A stretch of 64,000 bases of DNA. Origin: Pedobacter sp. PF22-3. Its GTDB lineage: Bacteria; Bacteroidota; Bacteroidia; Sphingobacteriales; Sphingobacteriaceae. The translations under genes were made by a program, and so were the position numbers. Numbering within the stretch: position 1 is the stretch's first letter; each line of letters opens with the position of its first letter. Under the pieces are notes generated by a model. It was not told the DNA's origin and searched no databases. It saw only the letters and a program-made list of their open reading frames with translations. This document shows positions 43,764-52,425 of this stretch, one piece after another. The stretch lies in contig NZ_JAPIVP010000021.1 of assembly GCF_026239555.1 (NCBI RefSeq), positions 1 through 64,000 on the forward strand. Reading direction: 5' to 3'.

Positions 43764-45803
43764 TTAATCTTTTTTCAATAATTGATAAATATCATGTTGA
43801 GAGGAAACAAGAACCCCGCCAGTTTTTACAGGAATATTATCCATGTTTTCATCTATACAAACCGCCTGCACGTTATCTTGTTTTTGGATTTCTATAATCT
43901 CCATAATTTCTTGTTTAATCTGCTCGTTATAAATGGGAAAGCAAACTTCAATTCTTCGGTAAATATTCCGGTTCATCCAATCGGCAGACCCTAAATAAAC
44001 ATCATATTTCCCCAGGTTATTAAAAATAAAAACACGCCCGTGTTCCAGATAACGATCTACAATACGGGTAACTTTAATATTTTCGCTCATTCCTGCTACA
44101 CCCGGAATTAAGCGGCAAATGCTCCTAACAATCATTTCAATCTTTACACCAGCAGATGACGCCTCGTAAAGTTTGTTAATTAAAACCTTCTCTTCCAGGT
44201 TATTCATTTTAATGGTAATGCCTGATGTTTTACCTTGTTTGGCGTGTTCAATTTCTCTATCAATCAGGTTGAGAAAAACCTGCTGTAAATTAAATTGAGC
44301 CACCAATAAATGATTAAATTTAACCTGGTCGGATGATGCAGGCTTAACCCGTTTGGCCAGAAAAATAAAAAGTAGTTCTACTTCCCGCAGCATTTCTTTA
44401 TTGGCCGTCATTAAAATATGATCGGTATAAAAAGCCGCAGTGCTTTCGTTAAAGTTTCCGGTAGCAAACAAACCAACGTAACGCATTCTGTTACCAACCT
44501 GGCGTTTTACCAGGGCTACTTTGGCGTGCACTTTTAAAGCGGTAACACTGTAAATAATATCAACGCCTACATCTTTCATTTTTTTTGCCCATTTGATGTT
44601 ATTGGCTTCATCAAAACGGGCTTTTAGCTCAACCAGAACGGTAACTTTTTTACCATTTTTTGCTGCGCTGATTAATGCATTCACAATTTTAGAATCGCTG
44701 GCTACACGATAAAGCGTAACATAGATTTCCCTAACTTCGGCATCTATAGCGGCTTCATTAAAAAAACGCAATATACTATCATAACTTTGGTAAGGTGTAT
44801 GTACAATAATGTCGTTTTTATAAATGGCCTCGGTTAACGATCCGTCAATCAGGTCGGTATTACAAAGTTTTGGCCAATTCTGGTTGGATAACTTTTGAGA
44901 ACTCACCGGGAAGCCCATAAAATCTTTCAGGTTGTGGTATCGCCCACCTTCTATCCGATTCGCTTTTTTAAGATTAAACAGTTTTTTAAGCAATTCGAAT
45001 ACATTGGCCGGTATACCGGGTTGGTGGAGAAAACGTGTGGCCAAACCCAAATCGCGTTTTAACAATTGTTTTTCCAGCTGTTCTGATAAGCTGCCAGCAT
45101 ATTCGTCTTTCAGGTCTAATTCGGCATCTCTGGTAATTTTGAAACTATAACATCCGGTAACTTCACCGTGCGGAAAAACACGGTCTAAATGAAAGCGCAC
45201 AACGTCATCCAGAAACACCACAAAGGTTTCATCTCCTGATTCTACTTTATAAAAACGAGGCAACTGGCTGGAAGGAATATTTAAAATTACAACTTCTGCA
45301 TCTTCTTTCTTTTTTAGTGTGATTAGAAAATACAGCTCATTGTTGGAAGGAAAAAAATCAGCATCAGCATTTAGGTACACCGGCTGCAAAAAGGCCATTA
45401 CCTGGCTTAAAAAATACCGGGTTATACTTTTCTGAATTTCTGCCGGGAACGGCTCCCCGTAAATTAAGTTGATCTTATTTTCTTTAAGTGAGGGAATAAG
45501 TGCTGATTGAAGCACTTTGCCATATCGCTGTTGCTGATCGGAAATAATTTGATTAGCCGTAGTCAATAAATTATCATCAATTTTGATATCGTTATCTTCT
45601 TTATTGCTCAATTTCTCTAAAGCGAGCAATACGGGCATTCTTACGCGATAAAACTCATCAAGATTGGAAGAGAATATGGATAAAAATTTAATCCGCTCTA
45701 AAAGCGGAACGGTATTTCGTGCGGCTTCCATTAAAATGCGCTCGTTAAACTTTAACCAGCTTAAATCCCGATTAAAAAAAGAGGTTTCTACTTGCTGTTC
45801 CAT
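43764..45803 (-). CDS. ppk1: Polyphosphate kinase 1
   Basis: PPK1 reversibly builds polyphosphate from ATP. The 679-residue protein has the N-terminal FFNRDLSWLKFNERILMEA, the catalytic histidine region KVHAKVALVKRQ, FATGNFNESTAAFYTDH, the second histidine segment YLEHGRVFIF, and YLGSADWMNRNIYRRIEV. Its start overlaps the stop of the HD-PycTM gene (TAATG), so synthesis is probably coupled to that membrane protein. Confidence 0.97.
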   Translation of the reverse strand: MEQQVETSFFNRDLSWLKFNERILMEAARNTVPLLERIKFLSIFSSNLDEFYRVRMPVLLALEKLSNKEDNDIKIDDNLLTTANQIISDQQQRYGKVLQSALIPSLKENKINLIYGEPFPAEIQKSITRYFLSQVMAFLQPVYLNADADFFPSNNELYFLITLKKKEDAEVVILNIPSSQLPRFYKVESGDETFVVFLDDVVRFHLDRVFPHGEVTGCYSFKITRDAELDLKDEYAGSLSEQLEKQLLKRDLGLATRFLHQPGIPANVFELLKKLFNLKKANRIEGGRYHNLKDFMGFPVSSQKLSNQNWPKLCNTDLIDGSLTEAIYKNDIIVHTPYQSYDSILRFFNEAAIDAEVREIYVTLYRVASDSKIVNALISAAKNGKKVTVLVELKARFDEANNIKWAKKMKDVGVDIIYSVTALKVHAKVALVKRQVGNRMRYVGLFATGNFNESTAAFYTDHILMTANKEMLREVELLFIFLAKRVKPASSDQVKFNHLLVAQFNLQQVFLNLIDREIEHAKQGKTSGITIKMNNLEEKVLINKLYEASSAGVKIEMIVRSICRLIPGVAGMSENIKVTRIVDRYLEHGRVFIFNNLGKYDVYLGSADWMNRNIYRRIEVCFPIYNEQIKQEIMEIIEIQKQDNVQAVCIDENMDNIPVKTGGVLVSSQHDIYQLLKKD

Positions 45804-47017
45804 TAAAGTTTACCGTAAGCTGCGTAAGCAATTACAAATGCCAATACTGCTGCAATTAAACCAAACATGAAAATATTGTATGCCAGGCGGATGAGTTTAT
45901 ACTTTCTGCCCAGTACTACACCTTGCGAGTATACGTCGGTAATTAATGTGCCGTATAAGAAATCTTTATCGTTCATTACCTTAATCATCCCATCGGTATA
46001 ACTGGGCAAACTCATTTTATAAAAGTTGCCAAAAAATAACAGGTTTACCTTTTTCTTATCCATATCTTCCTGTGTAAACTCTCCTTTTGGAATAGATGGA
46101 CGGGTTGATAAAATGGAAACGACTACGCAGGTTAAACTCACCATCAATAAAATAAAGGTGGGAATAATCAGATTGCCGTGATCTTCGAGCCGCCTTAACA
46201 ATAAACTTACGATCAGGGAAAGCATAATCGAATTTACGGTAATAAGGATGTGTGCTTTATTATCAGCCATATCGCTCAACCGTTGGTTATTGGCTGAAGT
46301 AATCCTAAACATCGTTTCAATCCCCTTATCTGGCCTATTGTCTTTATCTTTTTTCTTTTTATCGTTAACAATAACCGGTGCAAAGTTTTTAGGTTCTTCG
46401 AGTTCGGTGTTGATTACTTCCTGTGCAGTTAGTTTACTTTTTAGCTTTTCTATATTTTTTTGTTTCTGATCGCTTAACAACAGGGTGGCATAATCGGTAT
46501 GGTAATGGTGCGATTCCATAAACTGGATATCTTTTTTGCGCCATTCTGATTTGCTGATATCTTTTTTATAGATCAGTTCATTTTCTTTATGCATTAATTT
46601 CCCTTTTGTACGGAAATCAGCCAGCCCTAAATGGAACAGATCTGCATCGCAAAGGATTTTATCAATTTCACTTTTAGGTTGCTGAGGAATTTTAGTGGCC
46701 AATATTGCACTTTTAACCTGATCGCGGATTTCCTGGTTTACCTTATGTGTTGCTAAAAAATCATCAGCCAAAGCTGCTCCTTTTGCTTCGTGGTTTAATG
46801 CATCTTCAAAATACCCGGTATCATGAAAATAGGCTGCAACGGTTACAACAAAAAAATCCTGTTCGTTTAACTGGTAATGATTGGCAATTTGCTGCGCCGC
46901 ATTTACCACTTCTTGCGTGTGTTCCAGGTTATGATAAACCAAGCGCGGATCGCTATGGGTATGGAAGTAATCGCCAACATGCTTTTCTACATCTTCCTGC
47001 AATTTTTTATAGTTCAT
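45803..47017 (-). CDS. HD phosphohydrolase fused to a PycTM (DUF5706) membrane domain
   Basis: Residues 1-190 form an HD domain: YHNLEHTQEV (H29/H33), AAYFHDTGYF (H65-D66) and CDADLFHLG (D124). A charged linker follows. Residues about 245-400 are the Pycsar-effector-type membrane module. It carries the signature LSDMADNKAHILITVNSIML and transmembrane helices about 256-276, 284-303 and 379-400. PycTM domains are membrane-damaging effectors in cyclic-pyrimidine defence; here the module is joined to a nucleotide hydrolase and coupled to ppk1. No pyrimidine cyclase is nearby, so a housekeeping signalling role is more likely than defence. Confidence 0.88.
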   Translation of the reverse strand: MNYKKLQEDVEKHVGDYFHTHSDPRLVYHNLEHTQEVVNAAQQIANHYQLNEQDFFVVTVAAYFHDTGYFEDALNHEAKGAALADDFLATHKVNQEIRDQVKSAILATKIPQQPKSEIDKILCDADLFHLGLADFRTKGKLMHKENELIYKKDISKSEWRKKDIQFMESHHYHTDYATLLLSDQKQKNIEKLKSKLTAQEVINTELEEPKNFAPVIVNDKKKKDKDNRPDKGIETMFRITSANNQRLSDMADNKAHILITVNSIMLSLIVSLLLRRLEDHGNLIIPTFILLMVSLTCVVVSILSTRPSIPKGEFTQEDMDKKKVNLLFFGNFYKMSLPSYTDGMIKVMNDKDFLYGTLITDVYSQGVVLGRKYKLIRLAYNIFMFGLIAAVLAFVIAYAAYGKL

Positions 47018-47383
47018 GAGCGTATTGGGATTGTGATGATTTAATATGATGTAGGAAATGCATTTTCTTAAAAATCTTTAAAACTGAAAAATCTGGATAA
47101 TATTTTATTGAGATAAAATTAAGCTATTTTTTTAAAAACGATATAGATCTCCACTAAACAATAATAATGCCCGGTTTATTTTACAATAAGATTAAAGCTG
47201 TCATACAGGAAACCATGTCTTTTTATAAAACCAACAGTATAATTTTTAACTCCAAAGGTGTAGTAAAAGTAGGTTTCTTTAAGCATATTTGCTTGAAAGG
47301 AAATTTAGCAGGAATGTCCCAACAATAAACATTCAATTATGTGCATGTTAATGCTTTTTATCAGAATCAGTAGCAGTTAATAA
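47018..47383. other. A/T-rich intergenic region with one small candidate ORF
   Basis: No known element is seen. A 53-codon plus-strand frame at 47167-47328 (MPGLFYNKIKAVIQE ... GNLAGMSQQ) has no recognised family and weak start context. It is noted but not called as a gene. Confidence 0.4.
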
Positions 47384-48442
47384 CTACTTTCTAACTACGA
47401 CAATTTTTCGTATCAATGCCGATGCTGATCCATCGGTAAGCGGTACTGCAGTCCCATTTTTCCAGTATTGAGCTACACCATCTTTCCCATTACTCCCATC
47501 TCTGTAACCACTTACAAAAACATCAGCACCTGACACGGCAATAGATAAACCGAAGGCACTATCAGGGCCATTGGATAAAATTACAGGAATTCCGTTTTTC
47601 CAATATTTGGCCATAATTGCACTATTTCCATTTGTAGTGCCCGATCCGGCTACATATACATCACTCCCATTTACGAAAATTGAATAGCCCCTTACATCTG
47701 GAGTACCATCATTAATGAGTACCGGACTGCCCAAGTTTTTACTATACCTGGTTTTTGACTGCCCAGAGCTATTGTAGGTTTCAGACCAGAGTAAATATAA
47801 ATCGTTACCCGATACGGCTATTGACTGGTTGTCAGCAGCTGTAGTACGGTCTGAAAGGTTAAAAAGCTGTCCGTTTTTCCAATAAACCGTAATAGGTGTA
47901 AGCCACTCCAGGCTTCTCCACTCACCAACCACATAAACATCATTACCGATTATGGCTATCCCAGTAGCAACGGCCTGCTGCGTACCATCCGTTAACACTA
48001 TAGGGGTTCCGTTTTTCCAGTACTTGGCCTGGTAGGTTGATTTTCCTGGTACTATTTCCTGTCCGGCAATGTACACATCATTCCCCTGTACAAATATGTC
48101 ATTTGCAAAAGCATCCTGGCTACCATCGGTTAATGAGGTTGAGACACCGTTTTTCCAATATTTGGCCACATATTTCCCTGAAGCATTAACTTCGTAACCT
48201 GCAATATGAATATCATTTCCGGCTATTGCCATAGCATTTGCATCAGAAGATACGCCAGCACTGCCAAGATTTACGACTTTCCCGTTTTTCCAGTATTTGG
48301 CTACATAACCTTCCCTCCCGGCTGCATAGATATCAAACGGATCGGACGGAGTGGGTTCATCTATAGTTTTCTTCTTGCACGCTGGTAATGCGATGCTCAA
48401 TGTGATTAAAAAAAGTAAAGCTATTCGTAAATGCTGCCTCAT
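47384..48442 (-). CDS. Repeat lipoprotein, likely seven-bladed propeller
   Basis: The 352-residue protein has a lipoprotein signal (ALPAC). The mature protein is about seven units of 45-50 residues sharing AKYWKNG, then V/I-x-L-TDG, A-x-x-I-A-V-x-G-N-D, and IYVAG. Each unit pairs a 'YWKNG' turn with a 'NDVYVAG' strand, fitting a seven-bladed beta-propeller. One unit is degenerate (TRYSKNLGSPV). The family is otherwise not recognised. It is envelope-bound, with function unknown. Confidence 0.75.
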   Translation of the reverse strand: MRQHLRIALLFLITLSIALPACKKKTIDEPTPSDPFDIYAAGREGYVAKYWKNGKVVNLGSAGVSSDANAMAIAGNDIHIAGYEVNASGKYVAKYWKNGVSTSLTDGSQDAFANDIFVQGNDVYIAGQEIVPGKSTYQAKYWKNGTPIVLTDGTQQAVATGIAIIGNDVYVVGEWRSLEWLTPITVYWKNGQLFNLSDRTTAADNQSIAVSGNDLYLLWSETYNSSGQSKTRYSKNLGSPVLINDGTPDVRGYSIFVNGSDVYVAGSGTTNGNSAIMAKYWKNGIPVILSNGPDSAFGLSIAVSGADVFVSGYRDGSNGKDGVAQYWKNGTAVPLTDGSASALIRKIVVVRK

Positions 48443-48617
48443 ATTTTGGTTTTGTTTTGAGGTTCAACAACCAAAGAGGCATATAGTTTCAGTGTTGCAC
48501 ATTAATTTTATAAAAAGATGATAGGAACTTTTTAAACTATAGTGTTAAATCTCCAATCTCTCTATTCTTTGGGCAGCAATGAAATCTGCTTAGTTATACA
48601 CATAATGCGATTGCTAC

Positions 48618-48697
48618 CATTCTGAACACAGTGAAGAACCTTTATAAGTTGATAACTTACACAATTAAAGATCCTTCGTTGCACTAAGGATAACAAT
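48618..48697. repeat. Dispersed ~80-bp repeat, copy 1
   Basis: It starts 'cattctgaacacagtgaaga' and ends 'cgttgcactaaggataacaat'. It is a close match, with a few changes, to 48760-48841, in the same orientation. Confidence 0.7.
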
Positions 48698-48759
48698 TTA
48701 GAATTGAGAAGGTCGTGCTTTTCCATAAGAATCCATTCACAGAGAGTTTTCCATATTGT

Positions 48760-48841
48760 CATTCTGAACGTAGTGAAGAATCCTTTATAAGTTAGTAACT
48801 TACCACAATTAAAGATCCTTCGTTGCACTGAGGATGACAAT
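48760..48841. repeat. Dispersed ~80-bp repeat, copy 2
   Basis: It starts 'cattctgaacgtagtgaaga' and ends 'cgttgcactgaggatgacaat'. It is the direct repeat of 48618-48697, with ends that are partly complementary (CATTCT / GGATGAC). Confidence 0.7.
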
Positions 48842-48860
48842 ATTAAAGATTGAATAGATT

Positions 48861-48926
48861 CGTCGCCCTGAATTTATTTCAGGGTCTTTCATGCTAAAAA
48901 GATGCTGAAATAAATTCAGCATGACG
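48861..48926. repeat. Two-hairpin dispersed repeat, copy B
   Basis: CCCTGAA (48867-48873) pairs with TTCAGGG (48878-48884), and ATGCTGAA (48902-48909) pairs with TTCAGCAT (48915-48922), with AAAAAG between them. It has the same architecture as 299-367. Confidence 0.75.
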
Positions 48927-48979
48927 ATTGCCTAAGAATTAATTATCAAACTCCAGTAATTATATGTTGAGCTAAAACT

Positions 48980-49010
48980 AAAAAACGGAGTGGTCATCCA
49001 ACCAGCTCCG
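48980..49010 (-). terminator. Terminator of the SusCD-peptidase operon
   Basis: On the minus strand CGGAGcTGGT pairs with ACCACTCCG (one bulged base) around a short loop and is followed by TTTTTTAG. It lies about 40 bp after the S9 peptidase stop. Confidence 0.75.
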
Positions 49011-49049
49011 ATCATCATTAACTAAGAACTAGCACGCTAAGTGTTATGT

Positions 49050-51332
49050 TTATTTTTTATCATTCGAAATGTCTTGTTCTATAAAGTACTTTGCGAAATA
49101 AGCCCTCATTCGTTTCTCGAAATACAATTTTGCAGTACCTTCATAATGGTGATCCTGCCCTGGCAGCACCATTAAATCGAAATCTTTATCTGCTTTAATA
49201 AGCGTATCTACCATTCTGTAGGTATTGGCAGGGTTTACATTCTCATCAACTTCGCCAGTTACGAGCATTAAATGACCTTTTAATTTTCTGGCTAAATCTT
49301 CATTTAAAGGCATTTTATTTTCCAGTCCCTGATACGTTTCGCCCCAGGTCCGGTTGTATATTCTATTGTCGTGGTTACCTGATGAGGCTACTCCTACTTT
49401 ATAAAAATCAGGATATTTACACATGGCTGCAACCGTCATCATACCTCCGCCTGAATGCCCGAAAATACCTACCCTGCTCAGGTCCAGATAGGAAAAACGT
49501 TCTGCCAGCTGCTCAATGGCATACTTATCATCATCTATTCCATTATCACGAAGGTTACCATACCCAAATTTGTAATATTGGGCATTGCGTATAGGCGATC
49601 CTCCCCTATGCCCAACTGCCACCACGATAAATCCCAGTTGTGCTAAAGCGGCATTATTATATTTATCCAATACTGTAAAATCGTTCCAAACGGTTTCTAT
49701 CTGAGGACCCGGGTACACCTGCGATATTACCGGATATTTTTTAGCCGGATCAAAATCAAAAGGTTTCCAAATCAATCCATACAAATCAGTTGTGCCATCT
49801 TTAGCTTTTACCGTAAAGGGTTCAGCATTTTTCCAACCATAAGCATATAGATTATCTATATTTGGCTTTAATACTTCTGCTATCTGTTTCCCATCAATTT
49901 TACGTAAAATAGTTACGGGCGCCATATTTATGCGGGAATAATTATCTATAAAATATTTTCTGTCTGGTGAAATGTATACCTGATGGGTGGCATTTTCAGA
50001 AGTAAGCAAATGCTGGTTTTTACCACTTAAAGCCACCTTGTATAACATGGAATAATACGGATTTATATTTCGCTCCTTACCATAACCATATAGATAAATA
50101 TCACCAATAGCGGTATCTATAGCCACGATTTTTCCGGCCGTAAAATTGCCCTTGGTGATGGGATTGAGTAAATGTCCTTCGCCATCGTAACGGTAGTATT
50201 GGCCCCAACCTGTCCTATCACTCCACCAAATAATTTCCTTTCCACCTTTGATAATTGAAACATTAAAAAAATCTTCATTGATAAAAGGTTTACTGGTCTC
50301 GTGGATGATAGAACGTAAATTTCCAGTAGCCAGGTCAACGGCACAAAGTTCCATTTCGTCTCTGCTGCGCTTACGTCTGATCACGTAAATCTCTTTTGTA
50401 TTTCCTTGAGCCTCTAAAGTTTCCACCTGCTGATCAGGCCAACGTTTCAGGTCTACTTTTTTAAATGAACCGCTTTCTGCATTGCCAACATAAAGTTCAT
50501 ATTGTGCTACATCCTTATCGCCAGGCAATTCATATTTATAGGTAGATATTCTGGGCCTTGGGGTTATGGCTGAACTGATCACCGACAGGGTAGCTACTTT
50601 TCTGGTATCAACCCGTAAAGCATAAAAATACCTGGCACCTAACCATTTTGCATTAGAAGGATAAGTTTTATCTGTAGTATAGGTGCCTTTTTCGTCTACA
50701 CAAAACGAGAAATAAGGCTCGGCATCAAAACTTAACTGACGTTCTTTTTGCTTATTGGCTGTTGGAGCGATGTATAAGTTATGTGCTTTGGTATAAAGTT
50801 CCCAGTTACCATCGGAAGAAACACCAAAACCAGCTGTTTTTTTATGCGGCGCTTTAACCTGTTGTAAGATAAGCTTTTTCGTTTCGTAGTTATAGTTGTA
50901 AGTTTTTGTATCGTACTTTATGATTACGTTTTTTCCATCATCCGAAAAACTGGCCCAATACAAGATTTTCTGATCATCTACTACATCCTGTGTAAGCACT
51001 TTCAACTGCCTAACAATTTCAGGTTTATCAAAAAGTACTTGTTTTTTACCCGTCAACATATTCACGATGTAATGCGTGCTTTGCTTGCTAGTAAGTGCAA
51101 CTGAGTCGCGAGTAAAATTTACTTTAGCTGTAGTTGAACGGGGTTCATCAGCTATAAACCAAAAATAATGACTGTTTTTAAGGAAAAAAGGAATCACCTT
51201 GGTTGTGCCAATAAGTTTAGCCAGATTTGGCGCATCAAATTTTTGTGCAGCTTTATAATTGGCCTGCTGTGCAAAAGCCGCCGTACAGGAAAACAACCAG
51301 GCGCACCATAAACTAATTTGCTTTTGGCGCAT
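49050..51332 (-). CDS. S9 family peptidase (DPP IV / prolyl oligopeptidase type)
   Basis: The 760-residue secreted serine peptidase has a signal peptide (WLFSCTAAFAQQ). A beta-propeller N-terminal DPP IV-type domain runs to about 520. The alpha/beta-hydrolase domain that follows has the nucleophile in GIFGHSGGGMMT (Ser near 626), the Asp in VTGEVDENVNPANT and the His in PGQDHHYEG. It would cut dipeptides or small peptides in the periplasm. Its start lies 20 bp inside the end of the thioredoxin-like gene. It is the last gene of the operon. Confidence 0.9.
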   Translation of the reverse strand: MRQKQISLWCAWLFSCTAAFAQQANYKAAQKFDAPNLAKLIGTTKVIPFFLKNSHYFWFIADEPRSTTAKVNFTRDSVALTSKQSTHYIVNMLTGKKQVLFDKPEIVRQLKVLTQDVVDDQKILYWASFSDDGKNVIIKYDTKTYNYNYETKKLILQQVKAPHKKTAGFGVSSDGNWELYTKAHNLYIAPTANKQKERQLSFDAEPYFSFCVDEKGTYTTDKTYPSNAKWLGARYFYALRVDTRKVATLSVISSAITPRPRISTYKYELPGDKDVAQYELYVGNAESGSFKKVDLKRWPDQQVETLEAQGNTKEIYVIRRKRSRDEMELCAVDLATGNLRSIIHETSKPFINEDFFNVSIIKGGKEIIWWSDRTGWGQYYRYDGEGHLLNPITKGNFTAGKIVAIDTAIGDIYLYGYGKERNINPYYSMLYKVALSGKNQHLLTSENATHQVYISPDRKYFIDNYSRINMAPVTILRKIDGKQIAEVLKPNIDNLYAYGWKNAEPFTVKAKDGTTDLYGLIWKPFDFDPAKKYPVISQVYPGPQIETVWNDFTVLDKYNNAALAQLGFIVVAVGHRGGSPIRNAQYYKFGYGNLRDNGIDDDKYAIEQLAERFSYLDLSRVGIFGHSGGGMMTVAAMCKYPDFYKVGVASSGNHDNRIYNRTWGETYQGLENKMPLNEDLARKLKGHLMLVTGEVDENVNPANTYRMVDTLIKADKDFDLMVLPGQDHHYEGTAKLYFEKRMRAYFAKYFIEQDISNDKK

Positions 51333-52422
51333 ATCTTTCTTTTAAAGACTTAAACTGTTTAACTAAGTAAGGATTGCTTGAACTTTTCGAGATTTCGTCA
51401 GAAAGCGCCTCAATTTTTGGGAATTCGTAACCCTTGATTGTTCTGGCGAAAGTGTAGTAATCGAAAAGGATGTGACGGTTTTCTTCAGAGAACGAAGCCA
51501 GGTGTTTGATAAATAAATCTGTAACCTTGGTAATGTTCTTCTCTCCTGCTGCCATAGCGATGTCCATCATTACTAACAATTGCTTTTTATCTGGCATCTC
51601 CGTTTTTTTGATCTGCGTTTTGTACATTTCGTAAGTCGCTTTATCATAAGGCTTCACCTTTGCATAAAACCCATTAAGCGTCCAGGAGGCAATCTGCCTA
51701 TACACAGATGATAGTTTATTATCTACCGAATCTTTGGTGTTCTTTGCAGCAAAATCCTGCCAGTGATCGGCTAAATATTTAAAATTCGGGCTAAATAAAT
51801 CAGAGAGATACATGGTATATCTATTTTGTCCGAACAAGAACCAATTCTCCGGGCTCGCTTTTTGTTCAGGAGTGAGCGTGGCCATGAATTCGACATTGAG
51901 TTGTTTAGCTTTCGAGATCTCCATCACTTTAATCTTATGCCTGATGTAATTTCTCATGAATTCCGGTGAACGATCTCCACTTTCGTACATTGCATTTAAC
52001 CTTGCCTCTTCACTTGTTCCCAATCCTTTTTTGGCGTTCATTATAAAGTCTTTAGCCGACATGCCACCCACAAATTTATTTCGGATTTTCCCTTCGGCAT
52101 CCACAATAAGGTAAGATGGATAAGCTTCTACCGTAAACATTTTTTTTAGTGCAGGGCCTTCTCCTTTTTCCATATCAACTTTGATGTTGATGAAATTTTT
52201 ATTGTAAAAATCAGCAACACTATCCTGTGTAAATACATTGGCTTCCATCTGTTTGCAAGGAATGCACCAGGTGGTAAAACAATCTATAAAAATCATTTTA
52301 TGCTGTTCCTTCGCCATATTTAAGGCTTCCTTTAACGAAGCCGTTTTAAAATTAATCGCCCTGTTCTGTCCATATGTTGAGATTCCCAAAAAGAGCATTA
52401 TGCCTAATATTATCTTTTTCAT
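51313..52422 (-). CDS. Thioredoxin-fold protein with helical C-terminal domain
   Basis: The 369-residue secreted protein has a signal peptide (KKIILGIMLFLGISTYGQ). Its thioredoxin domain carries the redox pair in FTTWCIPCKQM and the cis-Pro in VEAYPSYLIVD. About 220 residues of helical sequence follow with no recognised family. It may keep disulphides of the secreted peptidases in order. It is tightly packed, 3 bp after one gene and overlapping the next by 20 bp. Confidence 0.88.
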   Translation of the reverse strand: MKKIILGIMLFLGISTYGQNRAINFKTASLKEALNMAKEQHKMIFIDCFTTWCIPCKQMEANVFTQDSVADFYNKNFINIKVDMEKGEGPALKKMFTVEAYPSYLIVDAEGKIRNKFVGGMSAKDFIMNAKKGLGTSEEARLNAMYESGDRSPEFMRNYIRHKIKVMEISKAKQLNVEFMATLTPEQKASPENWFLFGQNRYTMYLSDLFSPNFKYLADHWQDFAAKNTKDSVDNKLSSVYRQIASWTLNGFYAKVKPYDKATYEMYKTQIKKTEMPDKKQLLVMMDIAMAAGEKNITKVTDLFIKHLASFSEENRHILFDYYTFARTIKGYEFPKIEALSDEISKSSSNPYLVKQFKSLKERYAPKAN

Positions 52423-52425
52423 GTA

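Larger units (their letters stand above)
48443..49049. other. Intergenic region made largely of dispersed repeats
   Basis: It carries two direct copies of an ~80-bp element (48618-48697 and 48760-48841), one two-hairpin repeat (48861-48926) and the terminator of the following operon. A 92-codon minus-strand frame is open here but is only the translation of the repeats. Confidence 0.7.

Noticed and set aside
45803..47017. Reading the HD-PycTM gene as a Pycsar defence system
   Set aside because: No pyrimidine cyclase gene is nearby, and the gene is coupled to the housekeeping ppk1 and fused to an HD hydrolase.
48562..48840. 92-codon minus-strand open frame
   Set aside because: Its sequence is the translation of two copies of a dispersed repeat (the peptide VQRRIFNC appears twice).
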